A DNA stretch of 64,000 bases. Source: Helianthus annuus (Eukaryota > Streptophyta > Magnoliopsida > Asterales > Asteraceae). A model generated the notes under the pieces. That model ran no database searches. It saw only the letters and a program-made list of their open reading frames with translations, and was not told where the DNA came from. Below, piece after piece: positions 11,599-22,340 of the stretch. Location of the stretch: positions 115,068,916 through 115,132,915 of the forward strand of contig NC_035437.2 of NCBI RefSeq assembly GCF_002127325.2. Direction: 5' to 3'. How positions within the stretch are numbered: the first letter of the stretch is position 1; every line of letters begins with the position of its first letter. The translations under genes and the position numbers were made by a program.

Positions 11599-13292
11599 TG
11601 ATGCGTGTGTAGTGCGATATATTTTAGATGTATATTTAAGCCCTTTTTACACTTTTAGCCAAGTTTTAAATTTATAAAAACACGATATTTACTAACACTA
11701 AACACACATATGGGCAAGTGCACCCATCGTGGACGTAGTATAGTGTTGGTAAGATACCGAGGTCGTCCAAGGACACAAGAGCTTTTAATACCGGTTTATC
11801 CTCAACGTCTAATCAAATCAAAAAGTGAGAAAAAATGTTTTAATCTAAGAAAATAAAAAATAACTAAATGCTGAAAAATAAAATAAAATAAGAACAGATA
11901 GACAAGATGAATCACTTGGATCCGACACGTGTATTAGTATAACCTTTGATTATTTTCGCACTTTTGCACTTGTTTAAGAGATTATCTTAGTTATTGTAGT
12001 AGGCCCCTCTTTTAAAGGCGACGTTACCCTCAACCCAGTAGTTTGAGTCAGCAAGGATACAATCCTAAAGGGTCGGATTATTGAAAGATAATGAATTAAG
12101 TTATTAATGCAAATTGTGGTAGGCCCCGCTTTCGGTGGTGACGTTACCCTCGGCTAAGTAGTCTGAGTCAGCAGGGATACAGTCCTAAATAGCCGGGTTA
12201 TAGTATTAATAGTAGTTAACTTATGAGGGGGTCAAAGAGTTTGGATCCCCGCCATCCAATACCTATGGGCATTGAAGGAGATCCTACTAAATTTGACCCA
12301 GGTCCCAAGTAGGACCTCTAAACGCTGAACAAGGGCAAGACCCTTACCAAACCGTTCCCTTAACCCCCGACCAGGTAGCCAACATACCTCCATATAGACC
12401 GTGGAGATATGAATGGTGAAAATCTTTTATTTTATATAGACAGTAAAATAATGCCAAGACACCACGGACAAACGATAAGGAAAGATCACCTTCAACATAA
12501 GTAACTAGTTATTAAAGTCATTAATACAAAACCAAATAAAAAGTGCAAAAGATTAAAAATAAAAAGTATTATACTAAACACTTGTCTTCACCAAGTGATG
12601 TAAGAGACTTAGGCAAACATGGCCTTGATTGTCAAGAACTCTTACGATCAATCTTGGATCCCGAGACGACTCACACACTCTACGATGGACAATGGATGAT
12701 GGTGGTGGATGATGGTGTTATGGTGGTGGTGGGTGGTGGATGGAGTGTGAGAGAGGTGGTGTGCCAAGGGATGAGATGGAATGAAACCAAGCACTCCTAT
12801 TTATAGGCTGAACAGAAGGCTGGGCACGGCCCCGTGTCCGCTGGACACGCCCCCGTGCCCGTCTGACACTCTCTCTCCTCATTAATTGTAATTCGCAATT
12901 ACAATTAATGCGCCTGCTGTACTTTCACCACGCCCCCGTGCCCGCTGGACACGGCCCCGTGGTGGGCAATGGAAGCTTCTATAGGTTTGTGTTTTATGAT
13001 GCTTCTTAGGCACGGCCCCGTGTCCGCTGGACATGGGGCGTGTTCAGTCTTCTGCTTTCTCTTCTTTGCCTTGGAGGATGCCGTTGAGGGTCCGGGCAGT
13101 CTACTTTTATTCCTTTTCTTGTATTTATGCTAGAATTAGTTGTCTTTTTGCTTCTTTTGTGAATTTGAGCTCATTTCATCCTGAAAATACAAAAGGAAGA
13201 CAAAAACACTCTTTTTCCAACATTAGTACTTAAAAAGGATTAGTTTTATGCCTTAATTGATGTGATTTATATGTTGCATTTTACACACATCA
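11599..13292 (+). mobile_element. Solo LTR C, 1694 bp, nested in LTR A
   Basis: It begins TGATGCGTGTG, ends TTACACACATCA, and is flanked by perfect 5-bp duplications TGAGT (11594-11598 and 13293-13297). It has no coding content. It carries a GC-rich cluster of imperfect hairpins at about 12825-13045 built from CACGGCCCCGTG and GTCCGCTGGACAC units. It also has two homologous blocks at about 11998-12080 and 12117-12200 (taggccc(c/g)...gcgacgttaccctc). Confidence 0.9.
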
Positions 13293-14204
13293 TGAGTTCA
13301 CACTCTTACCAAGGCATGCGATTCCCGGTGGGTAGGGAATGGGATTTGAAGGAATGGGATTGAACAATTACTTATACTTACACTGTTACTAGACTATCTA
13401 CCATCGTCCTCGGATGCGAAGGACCCATACGTAAAACCTACGTATACTTGTACTTGTCACTGTCCTCAGGTTGCGAAGGACACTTACGTAAAACCTACGT
13501 AAACTAATACTCACTACTGCCTCGGGTTGTGAAGAGCACTTACGTAAAACCTACGTAAACCCCCGCGTACCATTGTCCTCGAGTTAAGAAGGACACTTAC
13601 GTAAAACCTACGTAAACCTCGTACGTACTACTGTTCTTGGGTTAAGAAGAACACTTATGGTTGCCCCTAGTCTAGTACATATACACATGGGAAACCCCCA
13701 CTAAATGAACATACAAGTGACTTAGTTAATGACGCATGATGATGCAACGAACTTACTGTTACGAACTTGCTTACTGTGAACTCGCTCAACTAGTTGTTGA
13801 CTCTCTGTTACATGCCTTGCAGGACAATAGGTACTCATGGAGCTTGCACGGGAGGCGCGATCGTTGTGGGAACATGGACTATTGTGTTCCATGTTAAACA
13901 TTTACACTTTATGAACTTATACTCATGTTTGGGTTTTCACAATTATGCTTCCGCTATACTTTAACTATGTTTGGTTTTGACCACCTTTTATATTGATGGG
14001 TTGAATTTTATTAAACACTTGCAATGTTCAATATGATTGGTGGCTTGATCCTGGTCATGTCACGCCCCCATGCGGTGGTACTCCGCGTGTGGATTTTGGG
14101 GGTGTGACATATACTGCAAATCAGGGTCGTTCTCCGGCGACTCCCTGTGTTTCTGACGATGTGCGAAACCCTAGCGGCGTGGCAGTGATGGTGATGGCAG
14201 TCTG

Positions 14205-14545
14205 AAAATCCAGCAGTGACGGAACCGACCCGGATTGTCGCCACCGACAATGAGGTGCAGATCTGAAAATCCAGCAGTAGCGTGGCGTGGCAGTGATGGT
14301 GAGTCGCCCCTGAGGTTCAGATCTGTTCGCCGTCCGAGTCGCCCCTGAGGTTCAGATCTGTTCGCCTGCAAATGGAGGTTCTTGTGGATCTTCAGATCTG
14401 TTGGGCTTATTTTGATGATGATGATGAATTCTCCTGCAAATGGATCTTCAGATCTGTTGGGCTTGTAAAGACGGAGGTTCAGATGATGATTATGAAACAA
14501 GACAAAGGTTCAGATCTGTTGGGCTTATTTTGAAGAAGAAGATGA
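14205..14545. repeat. Irregular repeats of TTCAGATCTGTT in the MULE interior
   Basis: The phrase TTCAGATCTGTT(G/C) recurs at least five times (near 14312, 14352, 14391, 14448, 14510), with intervening GTCGCCCCTGAGG, GCAAATGGA and GGGCTTATTTTGA phrases. Nothing suggests a gene; short minus-strand frames here are low-complexity. Confidence 0.6.
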
Positions 14546-14597
14546 TGACTTAACAACCCTTGTGGATCTCCAGCAGTATTTGAAGAAGATGATGATA

Positions 14598-14667
<70 letters not shown>
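14598..14667. repeat. (AAT)n microsatellite
   Basis: An uninterrupted AAT run of about 70 bp inside the MULE, next to a TATTTGAAGAAGATGATGAT phrase that also occurs at 6514-6533 in the same orientation. Confidence 0.95.
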
Positions 14668-15550
14668 TTATGGGGTAAGATTACTAAAATACCTTCACCT
14701 ATAAGGGTCAAACTACCGTTGACTGTTAACAGGGGGTAAGGTTGCAACATAACAGTGAACAGTGGCGGGTAAAATTGCAATTATTTCCTTAGGGGGGTAG
14801 ACATGCCAATGACCCCTAACCTCAGGGGGTAAAATTGCAGTTTACTCTTATAGTTATATAGAAGAACCATCACTACATCACTACAACAAAAATGGTTGAC
14901 TGGAAGCTCCCTAGCATCCTAACATATTATTTTCTCCTTAAATACTAACACATCTCAAGGATTGAATCTTGGTCTCCTCACAAGAGATAATTTCTCTTAG
15001 CCACTAGTCTATAACCTAAGTGGCTATTATGTCTGAGATTTAATCTCACAAATACCTGCCAGCAATGGACGGCTCAGATGAATCCAAAATCAGTTTTTTT
15101 CGTCAAAAATGGAAGTTGATGAGCAACGAACAATTTATTAATAATATCTCATTCATCTTTTTTTTGGTTTTGCTTTGCACACGTTTTGATTCATCACGAA
15201 GCTCTCGCATCGTAGAACACAACACAAACTCAGTTATTAATAACTATATTATTACATAAACATGGCATATAATTATTTGTATCCAAAGTTAGTGAAAAAC
15301 CATATTTAAAAGTTGCTCATGGCTCTCATATTTCCATTGTCACTACTTTTTCAACACACATGTTATTAATTAGAAACTGATGCTATATATTTAGCACAGT
15401 GGACATGCAAACGCTTGAATATTTAAACACGCATGTTTACACAATGTACAAATTAACCTAATCTAGATCATCACATACGTTGTACCAATTCATGTTTTCA
15501 CAACTATCTAGTGATATGGCATCTTTTATGTCATCTTCATCTTTGCTTCT

Positions 15551-15808
15551 TTAAATAGGGATATACATCAAAAGATATGCCGACGTGGCGACGAGCATTG
15601 CCAAACCCCCTTTCCAGCACGGTGTATAAGTTGTAGCACCACTTTTGTGGTTTCTACGGTTCCCTGCAGCACCCGCGGCGGCATATACAGGAACTAGTCC
15701 ATTGCCGCCGCCCTGTGGGGAGGCGTTGGACTGACTGACATCTCCGCCTGATCGTCCACCACCTCCAGCTCGTCTAAGAGCAGTAGTATACTTGCTTTGG
15801 TTTGCCAT
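15551..15808 (-). CDS. Small glycine-rich protein with C-terminal hydrophobic segment (hypothetical)
   Basis: An 85-aa frame starting at an ATG in good context (GCAATGGCA). The N-terminal half is basic, Gly/Ser-rich (RRAGGGGRSGG) and polar. A GGGNGLVPVYAAAGAAG stretch follows, and the end is hydrophobic (GGLAMLVATSAYLLMYIPI, about residues 67-85), suggesting a membrane tail. The frame is open upstream to 15901. A splice-acceptor-like TTTTGTAG lies just before AAAACACACG at about 15882, so this could be the last exon of a longer gene whose upstream exon I cannot place. GC content is clearly above that of its surroundings. I do not recognise the family. Confidence 0.4.
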   Translation of the reverse strand: MANQSKYTTALRRAGGGGRSGGDVSQSNASPQGGGNGLVPVYAAAGAAGNRRNHKSGATTYTPCWKGGLAMLVATSAYLLMYIPI

Positions 15809-16054
15809 TGCGCCATTACTACCAAATGTAGTATTTGTTTCATTTATCCCGTTAACTCCCTTGTTTTCACGTGTGTTTTCTACAAAACAAACAATACCCA
15901 TTCAAGTTATCAAGTGTATATGTTTTAGTTGACATGCTACATGTCAAATCAGGGTGGATTTATGTTGTCTCACTAGATGGCTGAGAAGCTAAGAGGAATA
16001 GCAAACAAGACTTTTCAATCAAATGGAGATATTTTATAACATTTAAAATTTATA

Positions 16055-16472
16055 GAGTAAATTGTCATTTTGGTCCTTGTGGTTTGGTCACTTTTGCCAC
16101 TTTAATCTAAAACTCAAACTTTTTGCATCTGGGTCCCTGTGGTTTCAGTTTTATTGCCATTTTGGTCCAAAAATGAAATCAGATCATATTTGTCTTGTAA
16201 AATCCTGCAATTTTGTCATTTTCCTCAGAGGCAACTCATGTTAATTTGTCTTATAAAATATGGTATTTATTTATAAAAAGAAATGATCATTTTGCCCCTG
16301 CGAAAAATGACAAAATTTGCAGGATTTTATAAGACAAACATGGCATGATTTCATTTTTGGACCAAAATGGCAATAAAACTGAAACCACAGGGACCCAGAT
16401 GCAAAAAGTTTGAGTTTTGGACTAAAGTGACAAAAGTGACCAAACCACAAGGACCAAAATGGCAGTTTACTC
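16055..16472. mobile_element. MULE-derived foldback MITE, 418 bp
   Basis: A nearly full-length palindrome: the arms start GAGTAAATTG and end CAGTTTACTC, and the inverted halves (GGTCCTTGTGGTTTGGTCAC and its complement) extend about 190 bp each. It is flanked by a perfect 9-bp duplication AAATTTATA (16046-16054 and 16473-16481), which fits the Mutator superfamily. No coding sequence; the two similar short frames on opposite strands merely reflect the palindrome. Confidence 0.93.
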
Positions 16473-16725
16473 AAATTTATATATTTCCTAAAATATTAAA
16501 GAAATTCTGGAAGGTATTATTAAACTCATAGTGTGAACCAAAGTTAAAATGATTTTTTTTTATGTATTGTCATTATACACACCCCTAATAATTTTCAGTC
16601 CTAAGACTAGAAGGTATGGTTTGGATGGGCTTGGAGGGGATGAGCCGCCACATAAGCGCCACATAGGAGTGGCTTGGAGGGGATGGACCTAGGAGGGGTG
16701 GGGGATGAACTCCTTTATGTATATA

Positions 16726-18019
16726 CTAGGTTAGAACCCCGTGTATTACACGGGTTGATTAAATGTAATTTTATATATTAAATAATAAAAAGTTATATTT
16801 TTATGAACCCCGTATATTGTACGGGTTAAGTAAATGTAATTTTATATATTAAATAATACAAAAAAGTTATATCTTTAAAAACCATGTGTATTACACATAT
16901 TAAATAAATTTAATTTTGTATACTGAATACTAAAAACATCGTATCTTTAAAAAACATGTGTATAATCAGGTTGAATAAATCTACCAAATAATAAAAAATT
17001 ACATCCTTAAAAACCCCGTTTATTACACGTGTTTAATAGATCTAAAAAGAGTTATATCTTTAAAAATCATGCGTATTACACAGATTAAATAAATGTAATT
17101 TTGTATATTAAATACTAAAAATGTCATATCTTAAAAAAAAAACCCGTGTGTAATCGGGTTGAAAAATCTACCAAATAATAAAAAAATTATATCCTTAAAT
17201 CTAATTTTACATAGCAAATAATAAAAAAAATTATATCTTTAAAAACTTCGTGTGTTACACGGGTTAACTTTGTATAGTAAATAATAAAAAAATTATATTT
17301 TTAAAAACCCCGTGTTTTACACGAGTTGAATAAATATAATTTTGTATACCAAATAATAAAAAATTATATTTTTAATAAATTAGGATAACATTTAATATTA
17401 ATTTATTATTTATATATTTAATATAAGATAAGTAGGAAGGAGAGATATTTGTTTTAAAAATATATTAAATTAACAATTTAGATTTAAAGATAATATTTTA
17501 TTAAAATATGATAAGATTTAATATTGTAATTAATATAAGATAAGTATAGATTTAAGGATACTTTCAATGAATGATACGTGTCCAAAAGATGCTTTCTTTT
17601 ATTATATAGTATAGATTAGTAATAATAATTTTAAGAATATATTAAAATATTTACATCAATATTAAATAAAAATTAATTTTTATTGTCGTATAAATATAGT
17701 TTTAAGATATGTTAAATTAAATTAAGAGTATTATAATTGGTTTTTGAAAGAACAATATCATATTAAACAATTACATTACCGTGTATATAAAGTTTTCGTT
17801 ATATTCAGTTATATAAATATGATTATATATTCAATTCATATGTTTGGATAAACTATATGAAATCTGATGATGATTTCAAAATACCGTATTATCTTTTGTA
17901 TGAGTTGTTTAAATTTATATTAAATTTAATTATATAATTATTTTTTAATTAAAAAAAACAGAGGACTCCAATGAATGACATGTGTCCCAAATCAGGTTTC
18001 TTTTATTATATAGTATAGA
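16726..18019 (-). mobile_element. Helitron (non-autonomous) with multiplied 3' hairpins
   Basis: On the minus strand the lower end is a hairpin (ACCCGTGTAATACACGGGG) followed by TTCTAAC and CTAG, then T: the classic Helitron 3' end, at 16726. TCTATACTATATAATAAAAG, a Helitron-type 5' end preceded by A, occurs twice, ending at 17615 and at 18019. The element may therefore be 16726-17615 with a second, partly overlapping or nested copy to 18019. Between 16735 and 17350 the hairpin-like unit (ACCCCGTGTnTTACACGGGTT variants) recurs about eight times at 60-100 bp spacing, separated by AAATAATAAAAA(A/G)TTATAT. No Rep-helicase coding sequence is present. Confidence 0.65.
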
Positions 18020-18039
18020 TATGTATGTATGTATAGGTA

Positions 18040-18180
18040 TATGTGAGAGGAAAAGGAAAAGGGAGGCACGGCACACCCGGCGGTGGGTGGCCGGGTTTGA
18101 TGAAAGCCGGAAGAGGGGGGCGGTGTGGGGGTCCGGCGCCGGGCCAAGCCGGGCCAAGCCGGCCCCCATACCTTCTAGTC
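18040..18180. other. GC-rich spacer with GCCGGGCC repeats
   Basis: A short G-rich stretch (CCGGCGCCGGGCCAAGCCGGGCCAAG) next to the Helitron 5' end. It is similar in composition to 16628-16715 (GGGGATGAGCCGCC...), which lies on the other side of the Helitron. No gene is supported. Confidence 0.4.
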
Positions 18181-18477
18181 TAATAGGCTAGGCTAATACC
18201 AACAGGTTTTACCTCAAAAGTCTAAACAGCCAAATTCCAGAATATATACATATTACATAGGTCCGTTCATCCCAAAACCAATAATATGTAGAAACTTGCG
18301 TGAAACGTAAAATGGACTTGTACGTAGCGCATAAATAATAATCAGAGTCACCTAACTGTCTTATTTACCATATTTAAAGCACTACATGTTACACATACAT
18401 TATATGCGTTTTCACAGTTATCAACATAAAACTTGGTTATGAAATAAACTCCCCTCCATCCTCTATGTGTGACATTG

Positions 18478-18521
18478 TGTGTGTGTGTGTATATAGAGAG
18501 AGAGAGAGTTGAAAGAGAGTT

Positions 18522-18560
<39 letters not shown>
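18478..18560. repeat. (GT)n and (GA)n microsatellites in a probable 5' leader
   Basis: GTGTGTGTGT, then TATATAGAGAG, then GA runs of up to about 30 bp. TATATAGAGAGAG could serve as a TATA box. GA-rich 5' leaders are common in plant genes, and a candidate start codon follows 28 bp downstream. Confidence 0.9.
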
Positions 18561-18563
<3 letters not shown>

Positions 18564-18587
18564 CAGGAATCAAGTTAGTTGGAGCAA

Positions 18588-18654
18588 ATGATGCAGGAGA
18601 ACAAAAGGAAAAGAGGATCAAGATCAGAAGCAGCATCAGCTCTTGAAGGCCCAT
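18588..18654 (+). CDS. Candidate orphan first exon (basic N-terminus)
   Basis: ATGATG opens a short frame encoding a basic, polar N-terminus (QENKRKRGSRSEAASALEGP). At 18655 a good plant donor (GTTAGTTTTCC) precedes an in-frame stop, so the exon would be 67 nt with a split last codon. The upstream GA-rich leader and TATA-like sequence support a real promoter. No second exon was found in 18.66-19.43 kb, and beyond that lie a LINE and two large retrotransposons, so the gene would be truncated or have a very long, transposon-filled intron. KRKRGSR looks like a nuclear-localisation signal, but the family is not recognised. Confidence 0.35.
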
Positions 18655-18660
18655 GTTAGT

Positions 18661-19428
18661 TTTCCTCGTCTATCTATGATCGATCGATAGATCTTGAGTT
18701 CTTCCCTCTTATATATAACAACCTATTTACGTCTTCCAGTCATCCTTAAACTCTATGATTCCTTTTGATAAACTCTAAATTATCTGCATATATACAGATG
18801 TCAAAGAATATTAATCAGTAGTTTCCAAGGAATCTCGACACTTATGTCAAAAACAAAATGATAACTGTCACATACATACATTGATATATATGTATCTAAG
18901 TTAAACAAACAATCTAGTACACTATCTGTCAGTTGGTAAATAACAGAAAACCTACAAACCACTTATTGGGAACCTAGTTTTCTTGGGTGTTAAGTCAAAA
19001 GAAAGATGCCCAACTCTTTAGAATAGACACCTTTTAGGATGATTCCCATTCTATTATACTTTTCTATCAGAACAGGACCAAAGATATTGTTCCCCACTAC
19101 ATGTCTACATCCGTTAGGCTTGTTCAAACGAGTTAAAACCGGCCTAACTATTTATACTGCGTTCGATGCATGGTTTGGTTTTAATGGTTTAATGGTTCGG
19201 ATGCAGGTTTGTAACTTCGAGTCACTTGTTAATTAGTATTCGTCATTTATTCTTTCATTTGGTATGAGCGATTATGTATATTAATGAACCACACTTTTAT
19301 TATTTTTATAGTTTCAATGAAAACCATTTTGGCCGGTTTGGATTGTTGTTTTTCAAAGCCATAGTTGACGATTATATTTAAAAAAAATTATTTTAACCGA
19401 ATGAACTAGAACATAAACACCCCTAATT
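18661..19428. other. Intergenic or intronic sequence, nothing recognised
   Basis: AT-rich sequence with a palindromic ATCGATCGAT stretch near 18678. A region near 19110-19420 is rich in 'ggttt' and 'taaccg' phrases like those at 985-1730. No coding signal. Confidence 0.4.
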
Positions 19429-19430
19429 AG

Positions 19431-22340
19431 TTTTTTTTTTTGAAAGGCGAACTTTATTAACACACCACAACAACGACGGGAATCTCCAAGGCGGAGACTC
19501 CCAAACCAAATTACATCACGTCAAAACTAAAAGACTGCCAATCCCTCCAACCCACGTTACCCTGTTTACAACGATTAGAAAACCAAAGAAAACTTAACAC
19601 TTTAATATCTACAATAATCTCAGCCACGTTTCGCCTTTCATTCTTGAAAATCTTTTCGTTCCGCGCTTTCCATATACGCCAACAAGCAATGATCAAAATG
19701 CCCTTTATAATAAACCTCTTACCCGGGGACCAAGCGGAGGACGTGAACTCATGCATAATGTCGTCCACAGAGAAGAAAAAGAACGGTTGATGTTTCAACC
19801 ATCTTGCAATCCCGCTCCACACCCCATTGGCAATGATGCAAGCAGAAAACAAATGATCAACACTCTCCTCTTGATCTTCACAAAACGAGCACAACCCATC
19901 CCCCACATTTATGTTCCTCCTAGCTAACGCTTGCTTCGTCGGGATCCGATCCATCAACATTCTCCACATAAATATGTTGCATTTAATTGGCACCCATTTG
20001 CACCAAGAAAACACCGCATTATTATCACTAGGGTAACCACTATCAATCCATTTCTTAACTTCTAAAACTGAGAAATGATCGACTGCACCTCTGTCCCAAT
20101 ACCACTGATCCTTCGACACCCCCAGGACCTGCCCCTCAATCATCTGCATACATGCCTGCAACTGATCTAATTCCGAACCTGTAGACAAGGGTCTTCTCCA
20201 GTTCCATTGATCGCCATTAATCCGGTCCCCCACCTTACACCCCTTGTTACTTTCAAGGCTAAATAACTCCGTGAAAAGATTTTTAATGGGGGTACGAGAC
20301 ACCCAAGGGTCAATCCAAAAACGTATATCCGTACCATTTCCAAGGCGGCCCCGAATCATGCTAATAAAGCTCACATCATCCACTTTGAGCCGGATCCCAC
20401 TATTCACCACCTTCGTCCACGTACCCGTAAAGGTAGAGCTCTTTGGATAAACTTCCCATTTCCTATTTGACCCGTGAATAGAATCAACAACCCTCCTCCA
20501 AAGCGCCTCTCCTTCATGGCGATACCGCCATAACCACTTGACCAGAAACGCATTATTGCAATCTTCAAGTTTTCTAATACCCAAACCGCCTTGGTTCATA
20601 TTTTTAGTGACTTTATCCCAACTCACCCAATGCATTTTTTTCACATCCTCGCTACCTCCCCACAAAAACCTTCTGATCAATCCTTCTAGAACATTCACAA
20701 CTCCCACCGGAGCCTTAAAAAGAGAAAAATAATACGAAGGAAGGCTTTGTAAGACGGATTTAATGAGTGTCAACCTACCTCCAATCGAAAGCGTTTTGGA
20801 TTTCCATCTTGAAAGCCTAGTTTTGAACACCTTAACCACCGGGTCCCAGTTATTAATCCTCGTCATATTAGCGCCTACCTGAATCCCCAAATAATTAAAT
20901 GGAGTGACACCCGAACGACAACCCAACCCACTAGCCATACCGTCCACCACCTCCCTGTCAACCCCCACACCATATAACGTAGATTTATGAATATTAATTC
21001 GAAGACCTGAGCACATATGGAAAATACGAAGCATCCGTCTTACACACCTAAAATTGCTTTCCGACCACTCCCCCATCACCATTGCGTCATCTGCATATAA
21101 TAAATGAGAAATAACCGGACCCTCCTTTGGAAGCCCAACCCCCTGAAATGTACCAATCGAACACGCTTTCTTGATAATTCCTGAGAGAGCTTCCATAACC
21201 ATGATAAACAAGAAAGGCGAAATCGGGTCTCCTTGACGAATACCCTTCTCACAATTAAATTCAAAAGTCGGCGACCCGTTAACCAGAACCGAGGACCGAG
21301 CCGATTTTAGAACCCCTTCTATCCACATACACCACACCTCCGGGAAATTCATTTGCCTCATGACTGATATCAAAAAGACCCAGTTGACGTTGTCATATGC
21401 CTTTTCGAAATCAATTTTAAACATAAAAATCTTCTTCCCGCTCTTTTTTGACCAAGACAAAACCTCACTAATCACCAACGGACTATCCAGAATATACCTT
21501 CCCGCCACAAAAGCTGTCTGGGTTTCGCTAATAATGCTATCCATGACCACCTTCAATCTATTGGCCAACACTTTAGAGATAACTTTACTAACCACCCCTA
21601 TCAAATTTATAGGCCGATACCCTCCTAAGTTTACCGGATCCTTAACTTTTGGAACCAAGGTAATAAAAGAAGAAGCAACCCCACGATTTATCTTACCAGT
21701 GGCTTCGAACTCACGCAAAATATCAACAAAGTCAGCTGAGAAAAAGTCCCAATACCTCTTAATGAATCTGAAATTGAACCCGTCCGGGCCCGGGGCTTTA
21801 TCACTACCACAGCTAAATACCGCCTCTTTGATCTCCTTCTCCACAAACGGACTAGTAATTAAATCCGCCTCTGCCACACTTAATTTCTTCAAACCATAAC
21901 AATTAAGCCTCGGCCTAACCTGCATATCTTCAGCAAATTTCTGACTAAAAAAACGCAAAACTTCTCTTTTAATTTCCTTAGGATTTGTCACCCATTCTCC
22001 ATTAACCAATAAACCCATAATATTATTAGACACTCTTCTAGCATTAATCGAACCATGAAAAAACTTGGAGTTCTCGTCGCCATCCTTTGCCCATAAAACT
22101 CTCGATTTCTGTTTCACATCTTTTAACTTCAAAAAATCCAAGTGCTTTAACGTTGAAGTCGCTTCCTGGAGCACCCAACTTTCTTCTTCAGTAAGATCTC
22201 TCTCCTCCAAAACCCGTTCCAAGTCGTTAATTTCAGCCCGCAACGAATCCCTTTCCTCTAACTCGCTACGCACAGCAGCCTCTTTCCACTCCCTGATTTT
22301 AGAGCGAAGGAACTTGAACTTTTTCATTAACATGTACCAT
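19431..22340 (-). mobile_element. 5'-truncated L1-type LINE
   Basis: On the minus strand the ORF2 frame is followed by a short 3' UTR with an AATAAA signal (about 19453) and an A-run of 11 (19431-19441), the hallmark of a LINE 3' end. The endonuclease domain and ORF1 are missing; the frame begins shortly before the RT, so the insert is 5'-truncated as is usual for target-primed insertion. A target duplication was not found by eye. Confidence 0.85.
19511..22333 (-). CDS. LINE ORF2 protein: reverse transcriptase and zinc-binding C-terminus
   Basis: A 940-codon open frame without stops. An N-terminal helical, Glu/Lys/Arg-rich stretch (residues 1-100) is the linker that normally follows the endonuclease. 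The RT domain follows: KAPGPDGF near 180, [14 protein letters not shown] near 305, [13 protein letters not shown] near 365 and the catalytic YADD near 413 (21086-21097). Near 570-620 come FLWGG and MHWVSWDKV, typical of plant LINE thumb regions. The C-terminal zf-RVT zinc-binding region has C-x2-C-x7-H-x4-C ([18 protein letters not shown], about 820-840). The protein would copy LINE RNA at nicked target DNA, but without its endonuclease it cannot start integration. The uninterrupted frame implies a fairly recent insertion. The start at MLMKKF is simply the first Met in the truncated frame. Confidence 0.92.
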   Translation of the reverse strand: MLMKKFKFLRSKIREWKEAAVRSELEERDSLRAEINDLERVLEERDLTEEESWVLQEATSTLKHLDFLKLKDVKQKSRVLWAKDGDENSKFFHGSINARRVSNNIMGLLVNGEWVTNPKEIKREVLRFFSQKFAEDMQVRPRLNCYGLKKLSVAEADLITSPFVEKEIKEAVFSCGSDKAPGPDGFNFRFIKRYWDFFSADFVDILREFEATGKINRGVASSFITLVPKVKDPVNLGGYRPINLIGVVSKVISKVLANRLKVVMDSIISETQTAFVAGRYILDSPLVISEVLSWSKKSGKKIFMFKIDFEKAYDNVNWVFLISVMRQMNFPEVWCMWIEGVLKSARSSVLVNGSPTFEFNCEKGIRQGDPISPFLFIMVMEALSGIIKKACSIGTFQGVGLPKEGPVISHLLYADDAMVMGEWSESNFRCVRRMLRIFHMCSGLRINIHKSTLYGVGVDREVVDGMASGLGCRSGVTPFNYLGIQVGANMTRINNWDPVVKVFKTRLSRWKSKTLSIGGRLTLIKSVLQSLPSYYFSLFKAPVGVVNVLEGLIRRFLWGGSEDVKKMHWVSWDKVTKNMNQGGLGIRKLEDCNNAFLVKWLWRYRHEGEALWRRVVDSIHGSNRKWEVYPKSSTFTGTWTKVVNSGIRLKVDDVSFISMIRGRLGNGTDIRFWIDPWVSRTPIKNLFTELFSLESNKGCKVGDRINGDQWNWRRPLSTGSELDQLQACMQMIEGQVLGVSKDQWYWDRGAVDHFSVLEVKKWIDSGYPSDNNAVFSWCKWVPIKCNIFMWRMLMDRIPTKQALARRNINVGDGLCSFCEDQEESVDHLFSACIIANGVWSGIARWLKHQPFFFFSVDDIMHEFTSSAWSPGKRFIIKGILIIACWRIWKARNEKIFKNERRNVAEIIVDIKVLSFLWFSNRCKQGNVGWRDWQSFSFDVM

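Larger units (their letters stand above)
6803..14109 (+). mobile_element. Solo LTR A (gypsy type), about 2.3 kb once nested LTRs are removed
   Basis: It begins TGTGACAACTCG, ends GGGGTGTGACA, and is flanked by perfect TATAC duplications (6798-6802 and 14110-14114). No primer-binding site, polypurine tract or coding domain lies between, so it is a solo LTR left by LTR-LTR recombination. It is a diverged relative of the gypsy LTR at 32829-35880. Shared phrases include the start TGTGACAAC(C/T)CG, 'cgagcaa(a/t)c(c/t)aaggtgagttca', 'cttccgcta', 'ttcaat(a/g)tgattggtggct' and the GGGGTGTGACA end. Clusters of ATCGCACAAG phrases occur at 6928-7960. Two younger LTRs are inserted in it. Confidence 0.9.
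6000..14847. mobile_element. Non-autonomous MULE-type element with 9-bp TSD, host of nested LTRs
   Basis: The ends are terminal inverted repeats of about 120 bp. Both begin GAGTAAACTGCAATTTTACC, and the outer 25 bases are identical. The element is flanked by a perfect 9-bp direct repeat TTATAGTTA (5991-5999 and 14848-14856), the target-duplication length of the Mutator superfamily. No transposase is present. Removing the inserted LTR block leaves an original element of about 1.54 kb (6000-6802 plus 14115-14847). Its interior is rich in CAT/GAT triplet runs and repeated TTCAGATCTGTTGGGCTT phrases. It contains a short open frame starting ATG at 6647 that stays open across the LTR insertion site. 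Non-autonomous MULEs often carry host gene pieces, but I could not identify this one. Confidence 0.9.

Noticed and set aside
14011..14780. Minus-strand frames rich in His or Ile
   Set aside because: They come from GAT/CAT triplet runs and the AAT microsatellite inside the MULE.
16062..16474. Two similar frames on opposite strands (SLWFGHFCHF type)
   Set aside because: They are the two arms of a palindromic MITE read in opposite directions.
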